64,000 nucleotides of DNA from Devosia ginsengisoli (GCF_007859655.1 NZ_CP042304.1:186001-250000), one strand, 5' to 3'; positions 36,539 to 45,653 are shown, counted from the stretch's first letter. Translations and numbers: made by a program. The notes: generated by a model from the letters alone, not told the origin.

Positions 36539-37486
36539 CTAGTCTTCCAAGCGCCCGGTGGCGCCGTCCATCAGCATGGCGACATGGTGCGAAACACCGC
36601 CCGCCAAGCCCTTGAGGTCATAGCCACCTTCGAGCAGGGACACAATGCGGTTGCCGCAGCACTGCGCGGCGGCATCCATCAACTTTCCCGTGAGCCAGCC
36701 ATAGTCGGATGATTGCCAGTTGAGCTGGGCCAGCGGGTCGCGTTCATGCGCGTCGAACCCGGCGGAGATGAGGATGAGATCGGGTGCGAAATCGATCAGC
36801 GCCGGGATGATGCGGTCGGCATAGGCCTCGCGCATGCTCTCCCCGCCGGTCTCGGGATCGAGCGGCGCATTGGCGATATTGCCGACACCGGTCTCGCTGG
36901 CCTTGCCGGTGCCGGGATAGAGCGGCATCTGGTGGCTGGAGGCGTAAAAGACCGTGGGGTCAGCCTTGAAAATGTCCTGCGTGCCATTGCCGTGATGCAC
37001 GTCGAAATCGACGATGGCCACGCGCTCGGCACCATATTTGCGCTGCGCCTCGCGGGCGACGATGGCCGCGGTATTGATGAGGCAGAAGCCCATGGGCGTG
37101 GCGATTTCGGCGTGATGGCCGGGCGGGCGAATAGCGCAGAAGGCATTGTCGACTTCGCCCAGCAGCACCGCTTCGAGCCCGGCCAATGCGCCGCCCAGCC
37201 CGGTGGCGGCGGCGGAGAGGGAATTGGCGGAAATGAAGGTGTCGGCATCGAGCTGGCCGATGCCTTCGGCCGGGCGACCATTGCGCAGATGGGCGAGGTA
37301 GTTGGAATCGTGGACCAGTTCGGCCAGCATGAGGTCGCCCATGGGGGCGTTGCGGCGGATGAGCTTGTCGAAGCGCGGACGGCTCAGCGCCTCCTCGACG
37401 GCGCGGATGCGGTCGGCGCGCTCGGGGTGACCCTGCGGCGTGACATGGTCGGCAAAATTCGGCTGGCTGACGAGCAGCGTGGTCAC
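36539..37486 (-). CDS. Histone deacetylase family protein (acetylpolyamine/acetoin-type)
   Basis: Zinc amidohydrolase of the arginase/HDAC fold, 315 residues. Active-site segments: [37 protein letters not shown] (His-His pair ~128), [16 protein letters not shown] (zinc Asp and His ~165), [19 protein letters not shown] (zinc Asp ~248) and LLEGGYDL. In bacteria such proteins deacetylate polyamines, small molecules or lysines. It heads the leftward run with xseB, SCO and tlyA. Confidence 0.92.
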   Translation of the reverse strand: MTTLLVSQPNFADHVTPQGHPERADRIRAVEEALSRPRFDKLIRRNAPMGDLMLAELVHDSNYLAHLRNGRPAEGIGQLDADTFISANSLSAAATGLGGALAGLEAVLLGEVDNAFCAIRPPGHHAEIATPMGFCLINTAAIVAREAQRKYGAERVAIVDFDVHHGNGTQDIFKADPTVFYASSHQMPLYPGTGKASETGVGNIANAPLDPETGGESMREAYADRIIPALIDFAPDLILISAGFDAHERDPLAQLNWQSSDYGWLTGKLMDAAAQCCGNRIVSLLEGGYDLKGLAGGVSHHVAMLMDGATGRLED

Positions 37487-37553
37487 GCGGGACGAGTCTC
37501 CTGATTCGGTCCTTCGTCTTGACGTGCGGGGGCGTCATTGTCAAACAACCGGC

Positions 37554-38495
37554 ATGACCGACACCGCCGCCGACCCCCGAACCGTGGCCGAAGCCGCCGC
37601 CCTGCTGCGCGCGGGCAGGCTCTGCGCCTTTCCCACCGAAACCGTCTATGGACTGGGGGCGGATGCGACCAATGCCGACGCGGTGCTGTCGATCTACGAG
37701 ACCAAGGGGCGGCCGCGCTTCAACCCGCTGATCGTGCATTGCGCTGACATGCAAATGGCAAGCATGCTTGCCGATTTCTCGCCGCTTGCCCTGAGATTGA
37801 CTGCACTTTGGCCGGGAAGCCTGACGCTGGTGCTGCCGGCGAGGAAGGGCAATGGACTGGCCGATGTGGTCATGGCTGGGCTCGACAGCGTGGCGATCCG
37901 CATTCCCGATCACAAGCTGGCGCTGGAACTGATCGCGGCGGTAGGCCGGCCACTGGCAGCGCCGTCGGCCAATCCGTCGGGACGGCTGTCGCCGACCACG
38001 GCGGAGCAGGTGCGGCGGGGTTTTGCGGGGAAGGTGCCGGTGCTCGATGGCGGGCCATGCCGGGCGGGGGTGGAATCCACCATCATCCAGGTCGAGGGGG
38101 ACCGACTGGTGCAGTTGCGGGCCGGGGCGGTGGCACGGCGGGAGATTGAGCGGCGGCTGGGTGTGACGGTGGAACTGGCTAAGAAGGGCGGTGCGGTGGC
38201 GGCGCCGGGCATGCTGGCGAGCCACTATGCGCCCAATGCGCAGATGCGGCTCAATGCCGAACCGCTTGCGGGCGAGGCCTATCTGGCGTTTGGGGATGCG
38301 CCGGACTTTGGCGGGGTGATGCGGAACCTGTCAGTGACGGGGGATCTGCACGAGGCGGCGCGGAATCTGTTCTCGATGCTGCATGAGCTGGATGCGGCGG
38401 GGGTGGGGGTGATTGCGGTAGCGCCGGTGCCCGAGGAGGGGTTGGGCGAGGCGATCAATGATCGGTTGGTGCGGGCGGCGGCGCCGCGGGAGTAG
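37554..38495 (+). CDS. L-threonylcarbamoyladenylate synthase (Sua5 type)
   Basis: Makes threonylcarbamoyl-AMP for the t6A37 modification of tRNA, 313 residues. The YrdC domain shows LCAFPTETVYGLGADATNAD, KGRPRFNPLIVHC, LAAPSANPSGRLSPTTAEQV and AGVESTII. The C-terminal ~110 residues, beginning near APGMLASHYAPNAQM, form the extra Sua5 domain, so this is the long form rather than TsaC. Start at ATG 37554 (MTDTAADPRTV). Divergent from the deacetylase gene. Confidence 0.93.
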   Translation: MTDTAADPRTVAEAAALLRAGRLCAFPTETVYGLGADATNADAVLSIYETKGRPRFNPLIVHCADMQMASMLADFSPLALRLTALWPGSLTLVLPARKGNGLADVVMAGLDSVAIRIPDHKLALELIAAVGRPLAAPSANPSGRLSPTTAEQVRRGFAGKVPVLDGGPCRAGVESTIIQVEGDRLVQLRAGAVARREIERRLGVTVELAKKGGAVAAPGMLASHYAPNAQMRLNAEPLAGEAYLAFGDAPDFGGVMRNLSVTGDLHEAARNLFSMLHELDAAGVGVIAVAPVPEEGLGEAINDRLVRAAAPRE

Positions 38496-38514
38496 GCGCC
38501 TAATCTCCCAATAC

Positions 38515-38646
38515 CTCGATGTCATCCCGGCCTTGAGCCGGGATCCATCCTGAGATGGATGGACTTGTCTGGTGGTCAAACGGCCTACCTTGCGGTTGTG
38601 GTGTGATCTCGAGATGGGCCCCGGCTCAAGGCCGGGGTGACATCGA
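38515..38646. repeat. Family C inverted repeat, convergent gap
   Basis: Left arm CTCGATGTCATCCCGGCCTT plus GAGCCGGGATCC (38515-38546); right arm GGCCCCGGCTCAAGGCCGGG plus GTGACATCGAG (38617-38646 region). The arms are inverted copies with two differences. The element fills the gap between convergent sua5 and dnaJ-like genes and may double as a terminator. Confidence 0.75.
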
Positions 38647-38667
38647 GGGTGGGGTTGGTTTTGGAGC

Positions 38668-39621
38668 TTAATCCCGCACTTTATACGGCTTCTGATCCCG
38701 CATGAATCTGGCCAGCGCTTCGAGGTCCGGGTCCCCACCCGGGGGCAGGACGACGCGGAGGTTTACGTACAGGTCGCCATCGCCATAGAGGCCCTTGCCT
38801 TTGAGGCGCAGGGCTTTTGAGGTATCGACGCCGGGGGGCAGGTTGAGTTCGACCGAACCGTCGAGCGTGGGCACGCGGACCTTGGCGCCGAGCACGGCTT
38901 CGTAGAGTGTCAGCGCGACATCGGTGCGCAGGTCGGCGCCGTCGCGGCGGAATTGCCTGGACTTTTCGAAGCGGATGGTGACGAGCGCATCGCCGGGTTC
39001 GCCGAGGCCGGGCGAACCCTGGCCCTTGAGGCGGATCTGCTGGCCTTCCTCGACCTTGGCTGGAATCTTGACCGAGAGCACCTTGCCCGAGGGCATCCGC
39101 ACGTCGATCGGCTTGGCCTGGTGGGCATCTTCCAGCGAGATGGTGGCGTTGACCACGACATCCTCGCCTTTCATGCTGCGGCCACCGCCTGCCGTCGCGC
39201 CGGCAAAGGGGTCCCACTGGGCGCCGCCGGTTGGGCCACGGCCGCCGCCCATTCCTGCGCCCATGCCGCCGCGCGGCTGGCCGCCGAAGCCGCTCATGAA
39301 TTCCTTGAGGATGTCCTCGGCCGAAAAGCCGCCTGCTGCGCCAGCGCCGCCACGGGCGCCGCGCGAGGCGGCGCCGGGATTGAAACCGGCAAATTTCGGA
39401 TTGCCGTCGGCGTCGATTTCGCCACGGTCGAACTGGCCTCGTTTGTCCTTGTCGTTCAACAGGTCATAGGCATTCGTCGCCTCGGCAAATTTGCCGTGCG
39501 CCGCTGGATCTTCCGGGTTCTGGTCGGGGTGATACTTCTTGGCCAGCTTGCGATAGGCGGACTTGATGTCCTTCTCGCTCGCCGATCTTGGCACCCCAAG
39601 CACGGTATAGGGATCGCGCAT
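38668..39621 (-). CDS. DnaJ-like (CbpA-type) co-chaperone
   Basis: J-domain protein of 317 residues. The J domain (1-70) has YTVLGVPRSASEKDIKSAYR and the HPD motif in LAKKYHPDQNPED. A Gly-rich segment (~80-150, with GGQPRGGMGAGMGGGRGPTG) replaces the zinc-finger region: there are no CxxCxGxG repeats, so this is the CbpA/type II form. The C-terminal substrate-binding domains follow (VVVNATISLEDAHQAKPIDV, then LRLKGKGLYGDGDLYVNL). It would stimulate DnaK ATPase. Divergent from pdxH. Confidence 0.93.
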   Translation of the reverse strand: MRDPYTVLGVPRSASEKDIKSAYRKLAKKYHPDQNPEDPAAHGKFAEATNAYDLLNDKDKRGQFDRGEIDADGNPKFAGFNPGAASRGARGGAGAAGGFSAEDILKEFMSGFGGQPRGGMGAGMGGGRGPTGGAQWDPFAGATAGGGRSMKGEDVVVNATISLEDAHQAKPIDVRMPSGKVLSVKIPAKVEEGQQIRLKGQGSPGLGEPGDALVTIRFEKSRQFRRDGADLRTDVALTLYEAVLGAKVRVPTLDGSVELNLPPGVDTSKALRLKGKGLYGDGDLYVNLRVVLPPGGDPDLEALARFMRDQKPYKVRD

Positions 39622-39727
39622 TTGGTCCGTTCAATGTCGAGGGCGTTGCTTCGCCCAAGGTTCGAGTCCTATATGGCCATGCCCTCCCGGCTTGTAAAGT
39701 TATGCGCGACGAAGGGATGATTCCACC

Positions 39728-40352
39728 ATGCTCCAGACGCTGACCGAGCGCCTGTTCGACGACAGCGACCGCACCGACCTCGACCCTTTCGCCCTGTTCG
39801 AGGAGTGGTTTGCTTTGGCCAAGGAGGCTGAGGCCAACGATCCGCATGCCATGGCGCTGGCCAGCGTCGATGGCGAGGGCATGCCCGATGTGCGCATGGT
39901 GCTGCTCAACAGCCGCGATTCCCAGGGGCTTCTGCTTTTTCACCAATTTTGAGAGCGAGAAGGGCAAGCAATTGCTGGCCCAACCCAAGGCGGCCATGGT
40001 GATGCACTGGAAATCCCTGCGCCGGCAGGTGCGAATGCGCGGGCCGGTGCAAGTGGTGTCGCCGGAGGAAGCCGACGCCTATTTTGCCAGCCGGCCCAAG
40101 GGCAGCCAGATCGCGTCATCGGCCTCGGAGCAATCGCGGCCGGTGGCGAGCCGGGAGGCTTTGTTGACGCGGGTGGCTGAGGTTAGTGCGGAGATCGGTG
40201 ACGACGCGGTAGTGCGGCCGATGCATTGGTCGGGGTTCCGGCTGGTGCCTGACAGCATCGAGTTCTGGAAGGATGGGGAGTTCCGGCTGCATGACCGGGT
40301 GAGGTTCGTGCGGGATGGGGATGGGTGGAGCAGCGCGCGGCTTTATCCTTAG
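39728..40352 (+). pseudogene. pdxH: Pyridoxamine 5'-phosphate oxidase, frameshifted at 39936-39940
   Basis: FMN enzyme that makes pyridoxal phosphate, 207 residues if repaired. First part: [20 protein letters not shown], then [20 protein letters not shown]. The second part lies in the next frame: [59 protein letters not shown] and the C-terminal [13 protein letters not shown] with WSSARLYP. One T too many in the TTTTT run at 39936-39940 explains the break; without it the text reads [12 protein letters not shown]. PdxH is usually important for growth, so a sequencing indel is likelier than true loss. Confidence 0.82.
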
Positions 40353-40361
40353 GGGGATACC

Positions 40362-40550
40362 CCCTCCTAGCCTCCCCCTGACAGGGGGAGGAACGGATTG
40401 GAGATGTAGCGCGGTGGGCGGATGAGGGGGGCTTCCACAGGCATCGGATGTGCGGAGAGAACCCCTCACCCGTAATTTCTTCTGGACGAAGAAATTACCC
40501 CCTCTCCCGCAAGGGGCGAGGGGTGGCTCCACTCCTGGGGCCGGCACACC
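40362..40550. repeat. Family D intergenic repeat, second copy
   Basis: Same ordered blocks as at 26687-26890: CCTGACAGGGGGAGGAA, GCGCGGTGGGCGGATGAGGG, CCCCTCACCCG, and CTCTCCCGCAAGGGGCGAGG followed by GGTGGCTCCACTCCTGGGGC. Internally AATTTCTTC and GAAGAAATT form a perfect 9-bp hairpin (about 40476-40496) not found in the other copy. Confidence 0.75.
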
Positions 40551-40604
40551 TTCCCAATCCCCGCTTGCTCGCCTAAAACCCTCACCATGGCTTGAGGGTG
40601 GATC

Positions 40605-41813
40605 ATGGTCTGGGGACAGGAGCGGCCGGTGCCGGTCAAGTTTACCGGAACGCGGGGCGAATTGGGGTTCATGCTGCTGCGCGGCTATGTGCTGCTCATT
40701 CCCACGATCGGGCTCTATCGCTTCTGGCTCACGACGTGGAAGCGGCGCTTTTACTGGTCCAATACCGAGATCGACGGCGATCCGCTGGAATATACCGGCA
40801 ATGCCATCCAGTTGCTGCTCGGCTTCCTGATGGCGCTGGCGGTGTTCGTGCCGCTCTATGGCTTGTTCTTCTACCTCTCCACGCAATCGTCGGAAGCGGC
40901 CGTCATCGGCTATGCCGGCGTCGGCGTGTTGCTGTGGTTCCTCATGGGCTATGCGATCTATCGGGCGCGCGATTTTCGCCTGTCGCGCACTTTGTGGCGC
41001 GGCATTCGCTGCGACCAGGGCGGCAGTGCCTGGAATTATGCCTTCCGGCGCTTCTTCTGGTCGCTGCTGGTGCTGGTGACGGCGGGGCTGGCCTATCCCT
41101 TCATGGCGGCGAACCTGTGGAGCTACCGCTATCGCCATAGCTGGTATGGCGACCGGCAATTCGGCTTTGCCGGTGGCTGGAAGCAATTGGCCGGTCCCTT
41201 CTATCTCTCCTATATCGCCATCGTGCTGCTCGGCGCGGTTGGATTGGGCCTGGGCTGGGCCACGGGTGCCATGCCGACGGCCGGAGTGCCACGGCCAGGC
41301 GGCGTGCTGGTCACGCTCGGGGCGGCGGTGCTGATCGGGCTGGTGGTGCTGTATTACCAGTCGCGGGAGCTGAGCCGCATGTTCTCGGCCGTGCGGCTGG
41401 GGCAGGCGGCGCTGAGCGTGCATGTGCGGGCCAGGGGTCTGCTCGGGCGCTATGTGCTGTTCGGGCTGGCGCTGCTGGGGAGCTATGTGGTGCTGGCCAT
41501 TGGCGGCGTCGTGGTGGTGGGCGCCCTGGCGAGCGACGCCTTTGCCGGGGGCGAATTCGATCCGGCGGTGTTCATGCAGCATTTGCAGGGCAGTTTCGCC
41601 GTGCTGGTTGCCATCATCTTTGGCTACCTGCTGTTACTGGCGGCCTTCAGCCTGATGGCCGAACTGTTCCTGGGGCTGGGCTATTGGAAACTGGTGGCGC
41701 AGGGCGCCAGCATTACCGGGCTCGAGAGCCTGGGTGACGTCAAGGCGCGCGGCGAAGACACCAGGCTCGGGGGCGAGGGCCTGGCCGATGCGCTCAATGT
41801 CGGGGCCTATTGA
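40605..41813 (+). CDS. DUF898 family membrane protein (YjgN-like)
   Basis: Polytopic inner-membrane protein of 402 residues. DUF898 hallmarks are VKFTGTRGELGFMLLRGYVL at the start, LIPTIGLYRFWLTTWKRRFY, then NTEIDGDPLEYTGNAIQLLL and the repeated WRGIRCDQGGSAWNYAFRRF region with GDRQFGFAGGWKQL. About seven hydrophobic segments. Function unknown. Its TGA overlaps the ATG of the next gene, an M48 peptidase; this gene pair recurs in other genomes, so the two probably cooperate in the envelope. Confidence 0.88.
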   Translation: MVWGQERPVPVKFTGTRGELGFMLLRGYVLLIPTIGLYRFWLTTWKRRFYWSNTEIDGDPLEYTGNAIQLLLGFLMALAVFVPLYGLFFYLSTQSSEAAVIGYAGVGVLLWFLMGYAIYRARDFRLSRTLWRGIRCDQGGSAWNYAFRRFFWSLLVLVTAGLAYPFMAANLWSYRYRHSWYGDRQFGFAGGWKQLAGPFYLSYIAIVLLGAVGLGLGWATGAMPTAGVPRPGGVLVTLGAAVLIGLVVLYYQSRELSRMFSAVRLGQAALSVHVRARGLLGRYVLFGLALLGSYVVLAIGGVVVVGALASDAFAGGEFDPAVFMQHLQGSFAVLVAIIFGYLLLLAAFSLMAELFLGLGYWKLVAQGASITGLESLGDVKARGEDTRLGGEGLADALNVGAY

Positions 41814-42937
41814 TGAGCATTGCCGGGCGTTTCCATGACGGATTGACGGCCCAGGTTCATGCCGTGGGGCTGGACCATGAGGCCGGCACGCTGGTGATCC
41901 GCAGTGGGGACGGCGCCGAACTGGCGCGCTGGCCGACGGCGGAGCTTTTCGCCGTGCCCAGCCGCAAGCATGAATTGCGATTGGGCGCCAATGGGCAACC
42001 GTCCGGCGCGCGCGTCGTGGTGAGCGGACGCGAGGATGTGGGCCGCGTGTTGGCGACGCTGCCGGTGCTGACCGAGAAGCGGCGCCAGCAGACGGGACGG
42101 GAAATCCGGCTTGCGGTGACGGCCACGGTGGCGCTGGCCGCTGTCATCGTGGCCTATCTCTATGGCGTGCCGCTGCTGGCGGGCCGCATTGCCGGGCTGG
42201 TGCCGCCGGCCTGGGAGCAGAGCCTGGGCGAGACGGTGGCACGGCAGATGGAGGCCAGCCTGAGCGAGAGTGGCGGCCTTGCGGTGTGCGATCCCGATCC
42301 GGACAGTCTCGCCAACCGGGCCATTACGCGTTTTGCCAACGCGGCAATTGAGGGCTCGGGCTCGCCGTTCCAGCTCGATGTCAGAGTGGTCAAGTCGGAC
42401 ATTCCCAATGCCTTCGCACTGCCGGGCGGACAGGTCTTCTTCTTTTCGGCGCTGCTGGACCAGGCCGAGACGCCGGACGAATTTGCCGGCGTGCTGGCGC
42501 ATGAAGTGGGGCATGTGGCCTATCGCCATGGCATGGAGCAGTTGATTTCGACCGCCGGAACCGGCGCGCTGATCGGTTTCATCCTGGGCGACATGACCGG
42601 CATTTCGGTGGCGGCGGGCCTGGGCGCGACCATTATCGATGCCCGTTTTTCGCGCGATGCCGAGCGGCAGGCCGATGCCTTTGCCGCCCAGGTCGCCGAG
42701 CGCATGGATTTCAACCCGGCCGGCTTGGCCGACCTGATCAATCGCGTCGGGGCGGATGATGATTTTGCCCGAGCGCTGGCTTTGCTCAGCACGCATCCGC
42801 TGACCGAGGATCGCAAGGCGGCGTTGGAAGTGCTGAGCCAGCAGCGGCCAACCGGGCTGGAGCCACCCTTTACCACGGCGGAATGGACCGCGATCCAGGC
42901 CATGTGCGGGGCGCCGGGCAAGATCAAGCGCAAATGA
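41813..42937 (+). CDS. M48 family metallopeptidase with N-terminal cytoplasmic domain
   Basis: Zinc protease of ~374 residues. A soluble N-terminal domain (~1-100) is followed by one membrane helix (LAVTATVALAAVIVAYLYGV, ~105-124) and a periplasmic M48 domain. That domain has ALPGGQVFFFSALLDQAETP, the zinc motif LAHEVGHVAYRHGMEQ and the third-ligand helix DAERQADAFAAQVAERM. Quality control of membrane or outer-membrane proteins is the usual role (BepA/Oma1-like). Start at ATG 41813; the preceding in-frame TTG is unlikely. Confidence 0.9.
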   Translation: MSIAGRFHDGLTAQVHAVGLDHEAGTLVIRSGDGAELARWPTAELFAVPSRKHELRLGANGQPSGARVVVSGREDVGRVLATLPVLTEKRRQQTGREIRLAVTATVALAAVIVAYLYGVPLLAGRIAGLVPPAWEQSLGETVARQMEASLSESGGLAVCDPDPDSLANRAITRFANAAIEGSGSPFQLDVRVVKSDIPNAFALPGGQVFFFSALLDQAETPDEFAGVLAHEVGHVAYRHGMEQLISTAGTGALIGFILGDMTGISVAAGLGATIIDARFSRDAERQADAFAAQVAERMDFNPAGLADLINRVGADDDFARALALLSTHPLTEDRKAALEVLSQQRPTGLEPPFTTAEWTAIQAMCGAPGKIKRK

Positions 42938-43011
42938 GCGTTGGGCGGGGAAATCTTCAAATTCGCGCAATACCTTGCGGTTAGTCTTGCGGCGCATGTG
43001 AAGGGGCGGCA

Positions 43012-43825
43012 TTGCGCATACTGATCCGGACATCGAAATGGGCGATTGCGGCGCGCCGGCTGGGCAGCGTTGCGGTGCCGCTCGTCATCATTTCGGTGCT
43101 GCTGCATCGCTTCGGGCTGATCACCAGCGACCTGTTTCTGGTGGCGATCCTGGCGGCGGGGCTGGTGGCGCTGGTGGCTGTGCTGGCCGCGGTGATCGCG
43201 CTGGCGCGGTTGTGGCAGACCGGCGACCGGGGCTGGGACAAGGCGTTGGCCGGGCTGCTGTTCGGCACGCTGAGCCTGCTGCCCTTCGCGTGGTACGGCA
43301 ATTTGATGCTGACCTATCCTGCCGTAACCGATATCGCCACGACGGACCGGGCGCTGCTGCCGCTAGTCTTCGAGCCCGGCATGCAGGCCATGCCGGCGCC
43401 GAAAATGCTGTCGGCGGAAGAGATGGCGTCGGTTTTCCCCAATGTCGAGACGCGCACCTATCCGCTGGGGCTGGTGCCGACCTTTGGGCTGGTCGAGGCG
43501 CTGGTGGCCGGCAATGGCTGGGATATCCGCATGTCGCGCGAGCCGACATCGGGGCTCGATGCCGGGCAGATCAATGCGCGGATCATGACTTTGCCCGGCT
43601 GGCGCGAAGAGGTGGTGATCAGGGTGACCGGGACGCTGACCGATTCCACGGTCGACATGCGCTCGGCCTCGCTCAACGCACTGCATGATTTTGGCGCCAA
43701 CGGCACGCGGATCGAGGATTTTCTCGCGGCGCTGGATGAGGCGGTGACCAACCTGCTGCGCGACAACCCCAATGCCAACCTGCCGATGGAAGCGGGGGGC
43801 GGAAGAGACGCCGGAGACGGAATAA
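43012..43825 (+). CDS. DUF1499 family membrane protein, frameshifted at its last codons
   Basis: Protein of ~270 residues: three N-terminal membrane segments (VPLVIISVLLHRFGLITSDL, LAAGLVALVAVLAAVIALA, LLFGTLSLLPFAWYGNLML) and a DUF1499 domain (RTYPLGLVPTFGLVEALVAG, VVIRVTGTLTDSTVDMRSAS). TTG start at 43012 with AAGGGG 5 bases upstream. As sequenced the frame has no stop until 44874 and would run antisense through the MBL gene. Removing one G from the run at 43794-43799 gives EAGAEETPETE and a TAA at 43823-43825, just before the repeat. I take 43825 as the true end. Confidence 0.7.
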
Positions 43826-43833
43826 GCGTCGGC

Positions 43834-43926
43834 AGACCTCATGGTGAGCTTGTCGAACCATGGGGGCGTGGCACCTGGGCCTCCACTCACTCGACCTCGT
43901 GGTTCGACAAGCTCACCATGAGGTCT
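43834..43926. repeat. Family A repeat pair, 27-bp arms, abutting the MBL stop codon
   Basis: AGACCTCATGGTGAGCTTGT plus CGAACCA (43834-43860) and its perfect inverted copy at 43900-43926. The next three bases, 43927-43929, are the stop codon of the minus-strand MBL gene, so the repeat begins exactly where coding ends. Confidence 0.85.
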
Positions 43927-44838
43927 TCATGGCATCTGGATGCGCGTTCCCAGCAATCCGCGCGATACCTTGAGCAATCCCAAATCCTCCAGATATTCGA
44001 CATGGGCGGTGATGGTGAGGCCGGCGGCGCGGCGCACGGGGAGGGGCTGGGCCGGATAGATGGCGGCGACGATGGCCGTGATGGTGCGGGCGCCGGCCTT
44101 GACGGACGCGATGACCTGTTCGTTGCGCATCTGGCGGTGGGCCTTGAGGGCGGTGGCATAGGCCGGGCCATCGGCGATGGGGCCGCCATGGGCGGGAATA
44201 TACTGGCGGCAGGGCAGGGCGATGACCTTGTCGAGCGAGGCGAAATAATCGGCCATCGAGCCGTCGGGCACCGAGACCAGCGTCGAATTCCAGCCCATGA
44301 CATGATCGCCGCTGAGCAGAATATCCCCCACGCTGAAAGCCAGGTGGTTGGCGCAATGGCCGGGCGTGGTGTGGACGGTGATCGGCAGGTCGCCGGCCAT
44401 GATGGATTCGTTGTCGACCAGGGTGCGGTCGGGGACCAGGTCCCAGTTGCAGGATTTGCGGATGGGATTGCGTTCGAATCGCCGCAGCGGACGCGACAGG
44501 CGATGTCGGCCCCCGAACCAGAGTGGAACATCGAGGTCTCGTGCCAGTCGCGCAGCCGATGCGCTGTGATCGCGGTGGGTATGCGAAAGAATGATGGCTT
44601 CGAGCGGCCGCCCGCCAATGGCATCGATGAGCGCGACGAGATGGACCGGATCGTCCGGCCCCGGATCGACCAGCGCCAGCCGCTCATGGCCCAGCAGAAA
44701 GCTGTTTGTGCCGGTGAAGGTATAGGCGCTGGCATTGGGCGCGGTGATGCGGGTAATGCCATCAGCAACGGCTACGGGCTGGCCGGTCTGGGGGTCGAAG
44801 TCCCTGTCGAAGGACAGGGTGGGGGCGGGCGATGCCAT
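43927..44838 (-). CDS. MBL-fold metallohydrolase with C-terminal winged-helix
   Basis: Metallo-beta-lactamase-fold hydrolase of ~303 residues. Metal ligands: AIILSHTHRDHSASAARLAR (HxHxDH, ~82-101), TTPGHCANHLAF, LLSGDHVMGWNSTLVSVPDG and YIPAHGGPI. The last ~70 residues (VKAGARTITAIVAAIYPAQP, LTITAHVEYLEDLGLLK) form a LACTB2-type winged-helix end, so an RNA- or thioester-directed activity is possible. Start ATG 44838 preferred; GTG at 44847 is in frame. Its 3' end touches a palindromic repeat. Confidence 0.85.
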   Translation of the reverse strand: MASPAPTLSFDRDFDPQTGQPVAVADGITRITAPNASAYTFTGTNSFLLGHERLALVDPGPDDPVHLVALIDAIGGRPLEAIILSHTHRDHSASAARLARDLDVPLWFGGRHRLSRPLRRFERNPIRKSCNWDLVPDRTLVDNESIMAGDLPITVHTTPGHCANHLAFSVGDILLSGDHVMGWNSTLVSVPDGSMADYFASLDKVIALPCRQYIPAHGGPIADGPAYATALKAHRQMRNEQVIASVKAGARTITAIVAAIYPAQPLPVRRAAGLTITAHVEYLEDLGLLKVSRGLLGTRIQMP

Positions 44839-44934
44839 TGCACTCACTTTGCCGAGAGACTAAAGAAGTCGTGATTTGAACGACAGCGCGGCCCGGGAGG
44901 GGACGCCGGTTCAGACAAGCATGGAAGGTATGAA

Positions 44935-45546
44935 ATGGCCGTGACTTTGACCACGCCCAATACGCTGCTCGGTGTATTCCAGCCCAAGGGCGACGCCGCG
45001 CGCCTCGTGTCCAATCTCGCAACCGTCGTGCTCGGCACGCTGCTCATCACCATCTGCGCCAAGATCAACGTGCCGGTCTGGCCGGTGCCGGTGACGCTGC
45101 AGGGCTTTGCCATTGCGGCGCTCGCGGCGGCCTTCGGCCTGCGCATCGGCGTTGCCACCGTCGCGCTCTACCTGCTTGAAGGCGCGCTCGGCCTGCCGGT
45201 CTTCGCCACTGGCGGCGGTCTCGCCTATCTCGTCGGCCCCACCGGCGGCTTCCTGCTCGGGTTCCTGGTGATGGCCGCCATCATCGGCTACGCCACCGAC
45301 AAGGGCGCCTCGGGCAAGCCGCTGACCCTGTTTGCCGCCATGGTCGCCGCCGATGCGGTGCTGCTGGTGCTGGGCTTTGTCTGGCTGCTGGCTTTGTCCG
45401 GCAATGCCGGCTGGATCGACCAGAACAATGTGGTCGCCTCCGCCTTTGCCGGCGCCATCCAGCCCTTCATCGTCTGGGATATTCTCAAGATGGCCTTGGC
45501 CGCGCTGACTGTTACCGGCGCGTGGAATATTCTGGCCAAGCGCTAA
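44935..45546 (+). CDS. bioY: Biotin ECF transporter S component BioY
   Basis: Biotin-binding membrane subunit, 203 residues, about six helices. Typical BioY features are AKINVPVWPVPVTLQGFAIA (~42-61), LYLLEGALGLPVFATGGG, AYLVGPTGGFLLGFLVMAAI and the last helix FIVWDILKMALAALT. No bioM/bioN genes adjoin; solitary BioY proteins in alphaproteobacteria can import biotin alone or use shared ECF subunits. I looked for a BioR-type TTAT...ATAA box upstream and found none. A strong terminator follows. Confidence 0.94.
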   Translation: MAVTLTTPNTLLGVFQPKGDAARLVSNLATVVLGTLLITICAKINVPVWPVPVTLQGFAIAALAAAFGLRIGVATVALYLLEGALGLPVFATGGGLAYLVGPTGGFLLGFLVMAAIIGYATDKGASGKPLTLFAAMVAADAVLLVLGFVWLLALSGNAGWIDQNNVVASAFAGAIQPFIVWDILKMALAALTVTGAWNILAKR

Positions 45547-45563
45547 ACCGCTGCAAAAGACTG

Positions 45564-45592
45564 AAAAAGGCCGGCCTTGTGCCGGCCTTTTG
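45564..45592 (+). terminator. Rho-independent terminator after bioY
   Basis: AAAAGGCCGGC (45565-45575), loop CTTGT, GCCGGCCTTTT (45581-45591): 11-bp stem flanked by A and T runs, 18 bases after the bioY stop. Works in either direction. Confidence 0.85.
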
Positions 45593-45653
45593 CTTGACAT
45601 TCTACTGCTCACTGAGCAACGGATTGGGTGAAGACCGGGTTCTGGGGGAACCG

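Noticed and set aside
40116..41582. Minus-strand open frame of 488 codons opposite the DUF898 gene
   Set aside because: His/Arg/Pro/Gln-rich composition without any domain; it spans pdxH, a repeat and DUF898, all supported on the plus strand.
14921..43926. The palindromic repeats as a CRISPR array
   Set aside because: Copies are kilobases apart, paired in inverted orientation, without regular spacers or cas genes.
43826..44874. The 620-codon open frame continuing from the DUF1499 gene
   Set aside because: It reads through a palindromic repeat and antisense to an MBL gene with a complete metal site; a one-base change in a G run gives a natural stop at 43825.
44848..44934. BioR site or biotin riboswitch before bioY
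   Set aside because: No TTAT-N-ATAA-type box or recognisable aptamer in the 87-base gap.
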